64,000 bases of DNA. It comes from Pseudomonas fluorescens NCIMB 11764. GTDB lineage: Bacteria > Pseudomonadota > Gammaproteobacteria > Pseudomonadales > Pseudomonadaceae. The stretch spans positions 434,001 to 498,000 of the forward strand of contig NZ_CP010945.1 in NCBI RefSeq assembly GCF_000293885.2. The letters are read 5' to 3'. The notes beneath the pieces were generated by a model. That model did no database searches, was not told the DNA's origin, and worked only from the letters and a program-made list of their open reading frames with translations. How positions within the stretch are numbered: the first letter of the stretch is position 1; each line of letters begins with the position of its first letter. Positions 57,418 to 64,000 of the stretch are shown in pieces. Both the position numbers and the translations under genes were made by a program.

Positions 57418-57936
57418 TCAGGGTTCGCTGCGCAGGACCAATTCCACCATCAAATCGTCCGCCAGGGTTTCCAGGCGCGACTGCAACACATCCAGAGAAA
57501 GCGTCAGCGGCACGGCGAGAATCGCTTCAGCGTGGAACAGCGGCTCGCTGCTCATCGGCGCCGGGCGCACTTCCGTAACCAGTCGTTCCAGGTTGACCCC
57601 CTGCTCACTCAACAGACGCGTGATGTCGCGCACGATCCCCGGGCGGTCGTTGCCCACCAGCTCCATGGCAATCGGTTTCCAGGTGCAGGATTGTTCGATG
57701 CCGCTTTCGGCAATCAGCACGCGAATGCCATGGGCCGACAACGCCTGCAGGGCATCGACCAATTTCTCGTAGGCCTCGGCCGGCACGCCTACCCGAAGAA
57801 TCCCGGCAAACTGCCCGGCCATGCGTGACATACGGCTTTCCAGCCAGTTACCGCCGTGCTCGGCAATGCACTGGGCGATGCGCTCGACCTGCCCAGGTTT
57901 GTCCGGCGCGAAAACAGTGAGTACGAGGTGGTCCAT
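57418..57936 (-). CDS. gcvR: GcvR-like glycine cleavage regulator (two ACT domains)
   Basis: GcvR-type proteins sense glycine and restrain GcvA at the gcv operon. The 172-residue product has two ACT domains: MDHLVLTVFAPDKPGQVERIA at the start, and AMELVGNDRPGIVRDITRLLSEQGVN at about residues 93-118. The length matches the family. It is followed by rarD on the other strand. The gcv genes are not in the window, so the target is inferred from family alone. Confidence 0.82.
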   Translation of the reverse strand: MDHLVLTVFAPDKPGQVERIAQCIAEHGGNWLESRMSRMAGQFAGILRVGVPAEAYEKLVDALQALSAHGIRVLIAESGIEQSCTWKPIAMELVGNDRPGIVRDITRLLSEQGVNLERLVTEVRPAPMSSEPLFHAEAILAVPLTLSLDVLQSRLETLADDLMVELVLRSEP

Positions 57937-58492
57937 GGCGCAGCCCTCTGGTCATGACTTTTGTTATAGAAAGGCAAGTATAGGCAACGGTTGACCGATG
58001 CTTTGGGCAGACCCGGATTCAGCGTCATGCGGATCCGCCTCATCGCGGGCAAGGTTATGCACAATCCTGTGAGAGCGGGCTTGCCCGCGATGAATTCACC
58101 ACCGGACCCGATGCCCACACATAAATCGTGTACAACTTCTTATATTTAACTGGAACAATCTCATACTTTTTTGAGAACATCCCCATCCCCGACGTGACTG
58201 CAATGCGTCACGGGGTCGCAGAACGACGTAATTAGTCTAATTTTCACAACCGCAATTCATCATGTAGTATGCCGCAGCGCGCACTACATAACGTTGGATC
58301 GATGTCTGCCACAGGCGCGGTCGCAGCCCTGAAAGCCCTATCAGCAAGGCCTCAACGCCGTTGATCGGTTCCATCCCAGCCGCCCGAAATGGCATGTACT
58401 GGTGGAAGGGGTTTGTGGTTTAAATAGCCAGAGGCTTCATTGTTAATTTGAAGAGCTGAAAAGCGAAATAGCTGAGCAGAGTGAGGCAAGCA
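57937..58492. promoter_or_regulatory. gcvR-glcB divergent intergenic region
   Basis: This 556-base gap holds the promoters of gcvR and glcB. It contains a REP relative (58040-58093) and a stem with a 3-base bulge, CCCC-GAC-GTGAC pairing GTCACGGGG (58187-58215). A dyad ATGTAGT (58262-58268) and ACTACAT (58283-58289) has its arms about two helical turns apart and may be a regulator site for glcB. TTATGCACA (58055-58063) also fits a DnaA box. No gene was seen. Confidence 0.5.
58040..58093. repeat. REP-type inverted repeat upstream of glcB
   Basis: TCATCGCGGGCAAG and GGGCTTGCCCGCGATGA are complementary. The element has the GAGCGGGCTTGCCCGCGATG core seen in the bioB-bioF element, but a shorter centre. 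Confidence 0.82.
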
Positions 58493-60670
58493 ATGACTGA
58501 ACACGTTCAAGTCGGTGGCCTGCAGGTCGCCAAAGTCCTGTTCGACTTCGTGAACAACGAAGCCATTCCCGGAACCGGCCTCACCGCCGACAAATTCTGG
58601 GCCGGTGCCGACAAGGTCATTCACGACCTGGCGCCGAAGAACAAAGCCCTACTCGCCAAACGCGATGATATCCAGGCTCGTATCGATGGCTGGCACCAAG
58701 CACGTGCCGGGCAGGCGCACGACGCCGTGGCTTATAAAGCCTTCCTGCAAGACATCGGTTATCTGCTGCCAGAAGCGGCCGATTTCCAGGCGACGACGCA
58801 AAATGTCGATGACGAAATCGCCCGCATGGCCGGCCCGCAGCTCGTGGTGCCGGTGATGAACGCCCGCTTCGCGCTCAATGCTTCGAACGCCCGCTGGGGC
58901 TCGCTGTACGACGCGCTCTACGGCACCGACGCGATCAGCGAAGCTGACGGCGCGGAAAAAGGCAAAGGCTACAACAAGGTTCGTGGCGACAAGGTGATTG
59001 CCTTCGCCCGCGCCTTCCTCGACGAAGCCACGCCTTTGGCCGCCGGCTCCCACGTCGATTCCACCGGCTACAAGATCGTTGACGGCAAACTGGTGGTCGC
59101 CCTGAAAGGCGGCAGCAACAGCGGCCTGCGCAACGACGCGCAGTTGATCGGTTTTCACGGCGATGCAGCGGCACCCACCGCGATCCTGCTGAAGAACAAC
59201 GGCCTGCACTTCGAAATCCAGGTCGACGCCAGCACCCCGGTCGGCCAGACCGACGCGGCCGGCGTCAAAGACATCCTGATGGAAGCCGCGCTGACCACCA
59301 TCATGGACTGCGAAGACTCCGTCGCCGCCGTCGATGCCGATGACAAAGTGGTGATCTACCGCAACTGGCTCGGCCTGATGAAGGGCGACCTGTCGGAAGA
59401 AGTCTCCAAGGGTGGCAAGACCTTTACCCGCACCATGAACGCCGACCGCACCTACACCGGCGTTGATGGCAAGGAACTGAGCCTGCACGGTCGCTCGCTG
59501 CTGTTCGTGCGCAACGTTGGTCACCTGATGACCATCGACGCGATCCTCGACAAAGACGGCAACGAAGTGCCGGAAGGCATTCTCGACGGTCTGATCACCA
59601 GCCTGGCGGCGATCCACAGCCTCAACGGCAATAGCTCGCGCAAGAACAGCCGCACCGGCTCGGTCTACATCGTGAAGCCGAAGATGCACGGCCCGGAAGA
59701 AGCCGCGTTCACCAACGAGCTGTTCGGTCGCATCGAAGACGTACTCGGTCTGCCGCGCAACACGCTGAAAGTCGGGATCATGGACGAGGAGCGCCGCACC
59801 ACGGTCAACCTCAAGGCGTGCATCAAGGCGGCCAGCGAGCGCGTGGTGTTCATCAACACCGGTTTCCTTGACCGCACGGGCGATGAAATCCACACCTCCA
59901 TGGAAGCCGGCCCGATGGTGCGCAAGGCGGACATGAAGGCTGAGAAGTGGATCGGCGCTTACGAGAACTGGAACGTCGATATCGGTTTGAGCACCGGTCT
60001 GCAAGGTCGCGCGCAGATCGGTAAAGGCATGTGGGCCATGCCGGACCTGATGGCAGCGATGCTCGAACAGAAAATCGCTCACCCGCTGGCCGGTGCCAAC
60101 ACCGCCTGGGTTCCCTCGCCAACGGCGGCTGCGTTGCACGCGTTGCATTACCACAAGGTCGACGTGTTCGCCCGTCAGGCCGAGCTGGCCAAACGTGCCC
60201 GCGCTTCGGTGGACGACATCCTGACCATCCCGCTGGCGGTAAACCCGCAGTGGACCGCGGAACAGATCAAGAACGAACTGGACAACAATGCCCAGGGCAT
60301 TCTCGGTTACGTGGTGCGCTGGATCGACCAGGGTGTTGGCTGCTCGAAAGTGCCGGACATCAACGATGTCGGCCTGATGGAAGACCGCGCCACGCTGCGT
60401 ATTTCCAGCCAGCACATCGCCAACTGGCTGCGTCACGGTATCGTCACCGAAGAGCAGGTGATGGAAAGCCTCAAGCGCATGGCGCCGGTGGTTGACCGTC
60501 AGAACGCCAATGACGCGCTGTACCGTCCGCTGGCGCCGGATTTCGACAGCAACATAGCCTTCCAGGCGGCGGTCGAGCTGGTGGTTGAAGGCACCAAACA
60601 GCCGAACGGCTACACCGAGCCGGTCCTGCACCGTCGTCGTCGCGAGTTCAAGGCTGCCAATGGCCTGTAA
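58493..60670 (+). CDS. glcB: Malate synthase G
   Basis: GlcB condenses glyoxylate with acetyl-CoA to malate in the cytoplasm, completing the glyoxylate shunt or glycolate use. The 725-residue product is the usual G-isoform length. The ATG at 58493, after GAGG, starts [19 protein letters not shown]. Typical stretches are [46 protein letters not shown] with active-site residues, and [16 protein letters not shown]. It stands alone, with a strong terminator after it. Confidence 0.96.
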   Translation: MTEHVQVGGLQVAKVLFDFVNNEAIPGTGLTADKFWAGADKVIHDLAPKNKALLAKRDDIQARIDGWHQARAGQAHDAVAYKAFLQDIGYLLPEAADFQATTQNVDDEIARMAGPQLVVPVMNARFALNASNARWGSLYDALYGTDAISEADGAEKGKGYNKVRGDKVIAFARAFLDEATPLAAGSHVDSTGYKIVDGKLVVALKGGSNSGLRNDAQLIGFHGDAAAPTAILLKNNGLHFEIQVDASTPVGQTDAAGVKDILMEAALTTIMDCEDSVAAVDADDKVVIYRNWLGLMKGDLSEEVSKGGKTFTRTMNADRTYTGVDGKELSLHGRSLLFVRNVGHLMTIDAILDKDGNEVPEGILDGLITSLAAIHSLNGNSSRKNSRTGSVYIVKPKMHGPEEAAFTNELFGRIEDVLGLPRNTLKVGIMDEERRTTVNLKACIKAASERVVFINTGFLDRTGDEIHTSMEAGPMVRKADMKAEKWIGAYENWNVDIGLSTGLQGRAQIGKGMWAMPDLMAAMLEQKIAHPLAGANTAWVPSPTAAALHALHYHKVDVFARQAELAKRARASVDDILTIPLAVNPQWTAEQIKNELDNNAQGILGYVVRWIDQGVGCSKVPDINDVGLMEDRATLRISSQHIANWLRHGIVTEEQVMESLKRMAPVVDRQNANDALYRPLAPDFDSNIAFQAAVELVVEGTKQPNGYTEPVLHRRRREFKAANGL

Positions 60671-60693
60671 CTGAGCGGTGATACCGGATAATG

Positions 60694-60726
60694 AAAAAGC
60701 CCTGATCGAAAGATCAGGGCTTTTTT
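60694..60726 (+). terminator. Rho-independent terminator after glcB
   Basis: AAAAAGCCCTGATC and GATCAGGGCTTTTTT pair around a GAAA loop, 23 bases past the stop. Confidence 0.93.
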
Positions 60727-60740
60727 GTTTAAAGCAAAGT

Positions 60741-60818
60741 CAAAAGATCGCAGCCTTCGGCAGCCCCTACAGGTGTACTCAGTCCCCTGTAGGAGCTGCC
60801 CAAGGCTGCGATCTTTTG
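60741..60818. repeat. REP-type inverted repeat (second GTAGGAGCTGCC element)
   Basis: AAAAGATCGCAGCCTTCGGC and its complement flank TACAGG/CCTGTAGGAGCTGCC. It is the close relative of 10822-10897 and lies between convergent glcB and the response-regulator gene. Confidence 0.88.
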
Positions 60819-60831
60819 ATCCTCTAACAAT

Positions 60832-61278
60832 TCACGAATCCATCCCCAACTCATGCTTGACCAACCCCAGCAATTTGCCGGTATCGATGGGCTTGAGCAG
60901 AAAATCCACCACGCTCAAATGCATCGCAGCAATTGCGTCCTTCACGTCGGCATCGCCCGAAACGATGATGATCGGCATGGCTGCCCGTACTGACTCACGC
61001 ACCTGACGAACCAACTCCAGGCCATCAACCTGGCCCATCCGCAGATCAGTGATCACCAAACCAATGGAGGGCTTCTCGCTCAACATCTTGAGGGCTGTCT
61101 CGCCGCTGGCAGCGGTCAGGCAACGAATGCCATCCAGACCCAGGATTTCCGAGAGCAGCTCCCGGGCGTCCTTGTCATCATCGACGATCAGCACCCGCTG
61201 CGGTGGCAAGTCGGGTTCCAGCATGACGGCACTCAGCGCCTCGCGCTCGGCGTCACTCAAAATATCGTGGTCGGACAT
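60832..61278 (-). CDS. Receiver-only response regulator
   Basis: This 148-residue protein has a ~25-residue acidic N-terminal lead and a single receiver domain. The domain has the acidic pocket VLIVDDDKD (residues 29-37), phosphoacceptor Asp78 in LVITDLRM, Ser107 in IIIVSGDA and Lys129 in FLLKPID. There is no output domain, so it probably signals through protein contact or phosphotransfer. No kinase is adjacent. The nearest gene is divergent and encodes the cNMP/CBS/DUF294 protein, with 254 bases between them. Confidence 0.88.
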   Translation of the reverse strand: MSDHDILSDAEREALSAVMLEPDLPPQRVLIVDDDKDARELLSEILGLDGIRCLTAASGETALKMLSEKPSIGLVITDLRMGQVDGLELVRQVRESVRAAMPIIIVSGDADVKDAIAAMHLSVVDFLLKPIDTGKLLGLVKHELGMDS

Positions 61279-61532
61279 GGCTTACTCTACGTTTTCATTT
61301 CTATTCCCTAGCACATCCGTCAGACATCGCTAAGTGGCGCAACAATGTGCACTTCGTCGGATTTATTTCCTATAGATGAAAGGATAGATTCTTCCCAAGA
61401 TTGCGTAAGGTATTTCCGAAATTTCATCACCGGAAGGCCCGACCTAGACTTACGTCCAATGGGCACCTCGCGCTCCGGGGCCGACCATGGCCGAGTCATC
61501 CGACAACAACAATTCGAAAAAAGACTGCGGTA

Positions 61533-63473
61533 ATGGTTATGAGTAAAGCGGACGCCTTCACACAGGCAGGAAAAACCGCGGTGTTGCAAAACATCCAGGG
61601 CACTTTGCAATTTCTGCAGCGTTTCCCGCCCTTCAATCAAATGGAACACGCTCACCTGGCGTACCTGGTGGAGCAATGTCAGCTGCGTTTTTATGCGCCC
61701 GGCGAAAGCATCATCAAGCCCGCCGATGGCCCGGTTGAGCATTTCTACATCGTCAAACAGGGCCGCGTCGTGGGTGAACGCCCCCACACGGCCAAGGGCG
61801 GCACGGAAACCACCTTCGAAATCACCACCGGCGAGTGCTTCCCCCTCGCCGCGCTGCTGGGTGAACGTGCGACGCGCACCGAACATCTGGCAGCCGAAGA
61901 CACCTTTTGCCTACAGCTGAACAAGCTGGCGTTCATTAAACTGTTCGCGCTTTCCAATGCCTTTCGCGACTTTGCCCTACGCGGTGTCAGCAGTCTGCTG
62001 GATCAGGTCAACCAGCAAGTCCAGCAAAAAGCCGTGGAGACCCTCGGCACTCAATATTCTCTGAATACCCGCCTTGGCGAATTGGCCATGCGCCATCCGG
62101 TGACGTGCAGCCCGATTACGCCGTTGCGCGAAGCCGTGACCCTGATGCACGAGCAGCAGGTCGGCAGCATTGTGGTGGTCGATGAACACAAGGCGCCGCT
62201 GGGTATTTTCACCCTGCGCGACCTGCGTCACGTGGTGGCCGAAGGCACCAACGACTTCAACGAAGCCATCGAATTGCACATGACCCACGCGCCGTTTTTC
62301 CTGACGCCGGACCACAGTGCCTTCGATGCGGCGATTGCCATGACTGAGCGGCATATTGCCCACGTTTGCCTGGTCAAGGACCAGCGCCTGTGCGGCGTGG
62401 TCTCGGAACGTGACCTGTTTTCCCTGCAACGGGTTGATCTGGTGCACCTGGCGCGGACCATCCGTAGCGCCCAGAAGGTGGAAAACCTGGTGGCGATGCG
62501 CGGCGAGATCGGTCAATTGGTGGAACGCATGTTGGCCCATGGCGCGTCGTCGACCCAGATCACCCACATCATCACCCTGCTCAACGACCACACCGTGTGC
62601 CGGGTGATCGAATTGACTCTCGCCGAGAAAGGCGACCCCGGTGTGCCGTTCAGTTGGCTGTGTTTCGGCAGCGAAGGCCGCCGCGAACAGACGCTGCATA
62701 CCGATCAGGACAACGGCATTCTGTTCGAAGCCCGGGACGCCGCGCATGCCGCCGAGATTCGCGGCAAGTTGCTGCCTATCGCTCAACAGATCAACCAGAG
62801 CCTGGCGCTGTGCGGGTTCACCCTGTGCAAGGGCAACATCATGGCCGGCAACCCTGAGCTGTGTTTGTCCCGGGCCGAATGGGCGCGGCGTTTTGCGGCG
62901 TTCATTCGTGAAGCGACGCCGGAGAACCTGCTGGGTTCGAGCATCTATTTCGACCTGCGCGTGGTTTGGGGCGACGAGCAAAGCTGCGAGCAACTGCGTC
63001 GGGGCATTCTCGATCAAGTCGCTGACAACCGGCTGTTCCAGCGGATGATGGCCGAAAACGCCCTGCGCAACCGCCCGCCCGTAGGCCGTTTCCGCGAGTT
63101 TGTGCTGGCGCGCAAGAATGGCGAGAAGGCGACGCTGGACCTGAAAGTCCAGGGCCTGACGCCCTTTGTCGACGGCGCCCGATTGCTGGCGCTAGCCCAC
63201 GGCATCGAGGCCAACAATACGCTGGAGCGCTTTCGCCAACTGGTCGAAAAAGAAGTCATCGAACGGCTGGACGGTGCAGCGTATGAAGAGGCGTATCACT
63301 TCATCCAGCAAACCCGCATGCAGCAACATCAGCTACAGACCCGGGAGAACTTGCCCTACTCCAACCGGGTCGATCCCGACAGCCTCAATCACCTGGACCG
63401 AAGGATCCTGCGCGAATCCCTGCGTCAGGCCCAGCGCCTGCAAAGCAGCCTGACATTGCGGTATCAGTTATGA
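61533..63473 (+). CDS. cNMP-binding/CBS/DUF294 nucleotidyltransferase-like signalling protein
   Basis: The 646-residue product has four parts. A cyclic-nucleotide-binding-like domain (~20-140, RFYAPGESIIKPADG, FYIVKQGRV) comes first. A CBS pair (~180-300, EQQVGSIVVVDEHKAPLGIF, VCLVKDQRLCGVVSERDL) comes next. A DUF294 nucleotidyltransferase domain has GSEGRREQTLHTDQDNGIL near residue 385. A helical C-terminal domain closes it. The start could be 61533 or 61539; neither has a strong ribosome site. The stop overlaps the exonuclease ATG, so the two work together. Confidence 0.87.
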   Translation: MVMSKADAFTQAGKTAVLQNIQGTLQFLQRFPPFNQMEHAHLAYLVEQCQLRFYAPGESIIKPADGPVEHFYIVKQGRVVGERPHTAKGGTETTFEITTGECFPLAALLGERATRTEHLAAEDTFCLQLNKLAFIKLFALSNAFRDFALRGVSSLLDQVNQQVQQKAVETLGTQYSLNTRLGELAMRHPVTCSPITPLREAVTLMHEQQVGSIVVVDEHKAPLGIFTLRDLRHVVAEGTNDFNEAIELHMTHAPFFLTPDHSAFDAAIAMTERHIAHVCLVKDQRLCGVVSERDLFSLQRVDLVHLARTIRSAQKVENLVAMRGEIGQLVERMLAHGASSTQITHIITLLNDHTVCRVIELTLAEKGDPGVPFSWLCFGSEGRREQTLHTDQDNGILFEARDAAHAAEIRGKLLPIAQQINQSLALCGFTLCKGNIMAGNPELCLSRAEWARRFAAFIREATPENLLGSSIYFDLRVVWGDEQSCEQLRRGILDQVADNRLFQRMMAENALRNRPPVGRFREFVLARKNGEKATLDLKVQGLTPFVDGARLLALAHGIEANNTLERFRQLVEKEVIERLDGAAYEEAYHFIQQTRMQQHQLQTRENLPYSNRVDPDSLNHLDRRILRESLRQAQRLQSSLTLRYQL

Positions 63474-64000
63474 GCCTGTTTTCGTGGTTGCGCCCGGTGG
63501 GGCCGATGCTGTCCGTGGAATTGCAGCAACGTCTGCAACGCTTGCCGGCGGGCGCCGAGCTCAGAGAATGCAGCCTGCGCGAACAGCGCTGGGTGGTGCT
63601 GGACCTGGAAACCACCGGGTTGAATATGAACAAGGATCGGGTGCTGTCCATCGGCGCGGTGGTGATTGAAGACGGGGCGATCGACTTCAGCCAGCAGTTC
63701 GAACGCACCCTCCAATGCACGGATATGAAATTGGCGCCCAGTGTGTTGATCCATGGCTTGGGCCCCAGCGCGATCGCTGCCGGCAGTGATCCGGCGCAGG
63801 CCCTGCTCGAGTTCATGGAATTTGTGGGCGACAGTCCGGTGCTGGCGTTTCATGCGCCGTTTGATCAGCACATGCTCGGGCGCGCGTTGAAGGATCATCT
63901 GGGTTACAAGCTGCAGCATCCGTTTCTGGATGTGGCGGATATCGCCCCGCTGCTGTGCCCACAGGCGCACATTCGCGAGGCGGGGCTGGACGAGTGGATC
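63470..64000 (+). CDS. DEDD-type 3'-5' exonuclease (DNA polymerase III epsilon-like), 3' end missing
   Basis: The frame starts with an ATG that overlaps the upstream stop by 4 bases and runs off the window after about 177 codons. The first exonuclease motif is LDLETTG with Asp45 and Glu47, in VVLDLETTGLNMNKDRVL. The second is in LAFHAPFDQHML, with the His-Asp pair expected for this fold. It resembles DnaQ-like exonucleases that accompany DUF294/CBS proteins, not the replicative epsilon subunit itself. The activity on DNA or RNA is unknown. Confidence 0.88.
   Translation, partial: MSLFSWLRPVGPMLSVELQQRLQRLPAGAELRECSLREQRWVVLDLETTGLNMNKDRVLSIGAVVIEDGAIDFSQQFERTLQCTDMKLAPSVLIHGLGPSAIAAGSDPAQALLEFMEFVGDSPVLAFHAPFDQHMLGRALKDHLGYKLQHPFLDVADIAPLLCPQAHIREAGLDEWI

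Noticed and set aside
25171..60818. Repeated palindromes as a CRISPR array
   Set aside because: The repeats are dispersed singly between genes, are palindromic over their whole length, and have no regular spacers or cas genes.

Overview
The window is a chromosomal segment of a fluorescent Pseudomonas (P. fluorescens group). The gene order, the GC-rich codon use and the many REP-type palindromes between genes fit that group. The gene blocks are also the neighbours I recall from P. aeruginosa and P. putida: surA-pdxA-rsmA-apaGH, rpsU-dnaG-rpoD, dav-pqq, and acyl-CoA dehydrogenases next to bio genes.

Layout. Bases 1-4270 carry surA (5' end missing), pdxA, rsmA, apaG, apaH and glpE on the plus strand. 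Bases 4568-9525 hold the stress trio prkA-yeaH-spoVR. Next come cca, the folate genes folK/folB (minus), plsY, tsaD (minus) and the macromolecular-synthesis operon rpsU-dnaG-rpoD. A large membrane c-di-GMP protein matching RmcA and a CAU tRNA that looks like tRNA-Ile2 follow. Bases 22250-24680 are a small accessory island: a toxin-first HigBA-like pair, a DUF3077-like gene behind a highly folded leader, and a stand-alone M41-type zinc peptidase with a fragment of a PQQ-propeller-like protein in frame before it.

Bases 24700-27911 encode an Lrp/AsnC regulator with davB and davA (lysine to 5-aminovalerate). They run into the PQQ locus pqqF, pqqA-E and an S9 peptidase. A class III aminotransferase and a divergent LysR regulator come next. 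Bases 38773-45985 (minus) hold three paralogous ~600-residue acyl-CoA dehydrogenases with a diguanylate cyclase between the second and third. The biotin genes bioB, bioF, bioH, bioC and bioD (minus) follow, with a BirA-box-like operator on the bioB promoter. The right end has comF, modE, phoX, srkA, rarD, a gcvR-like gene, malate synthase G (glcB), a receiver-only response regulator, a cNMP/CBS/DUF294 protein and the start of a DEDD exonuclease cut by the window edge.

Most of the window is ordinary core genome. The parts most worth a second look are the island at 22250-24680, above all the multi-hairpin leader at 23325-23425 and the minimal M41 peptidase. After these come several regulatory structures: the prkA-yeaH spacer hairpin, the pqqA attenuator, the BirA box and a possible heat-shock promoter inside dnaG. 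No transposase, integrase, CRISPR array or rRNA gene was seen.
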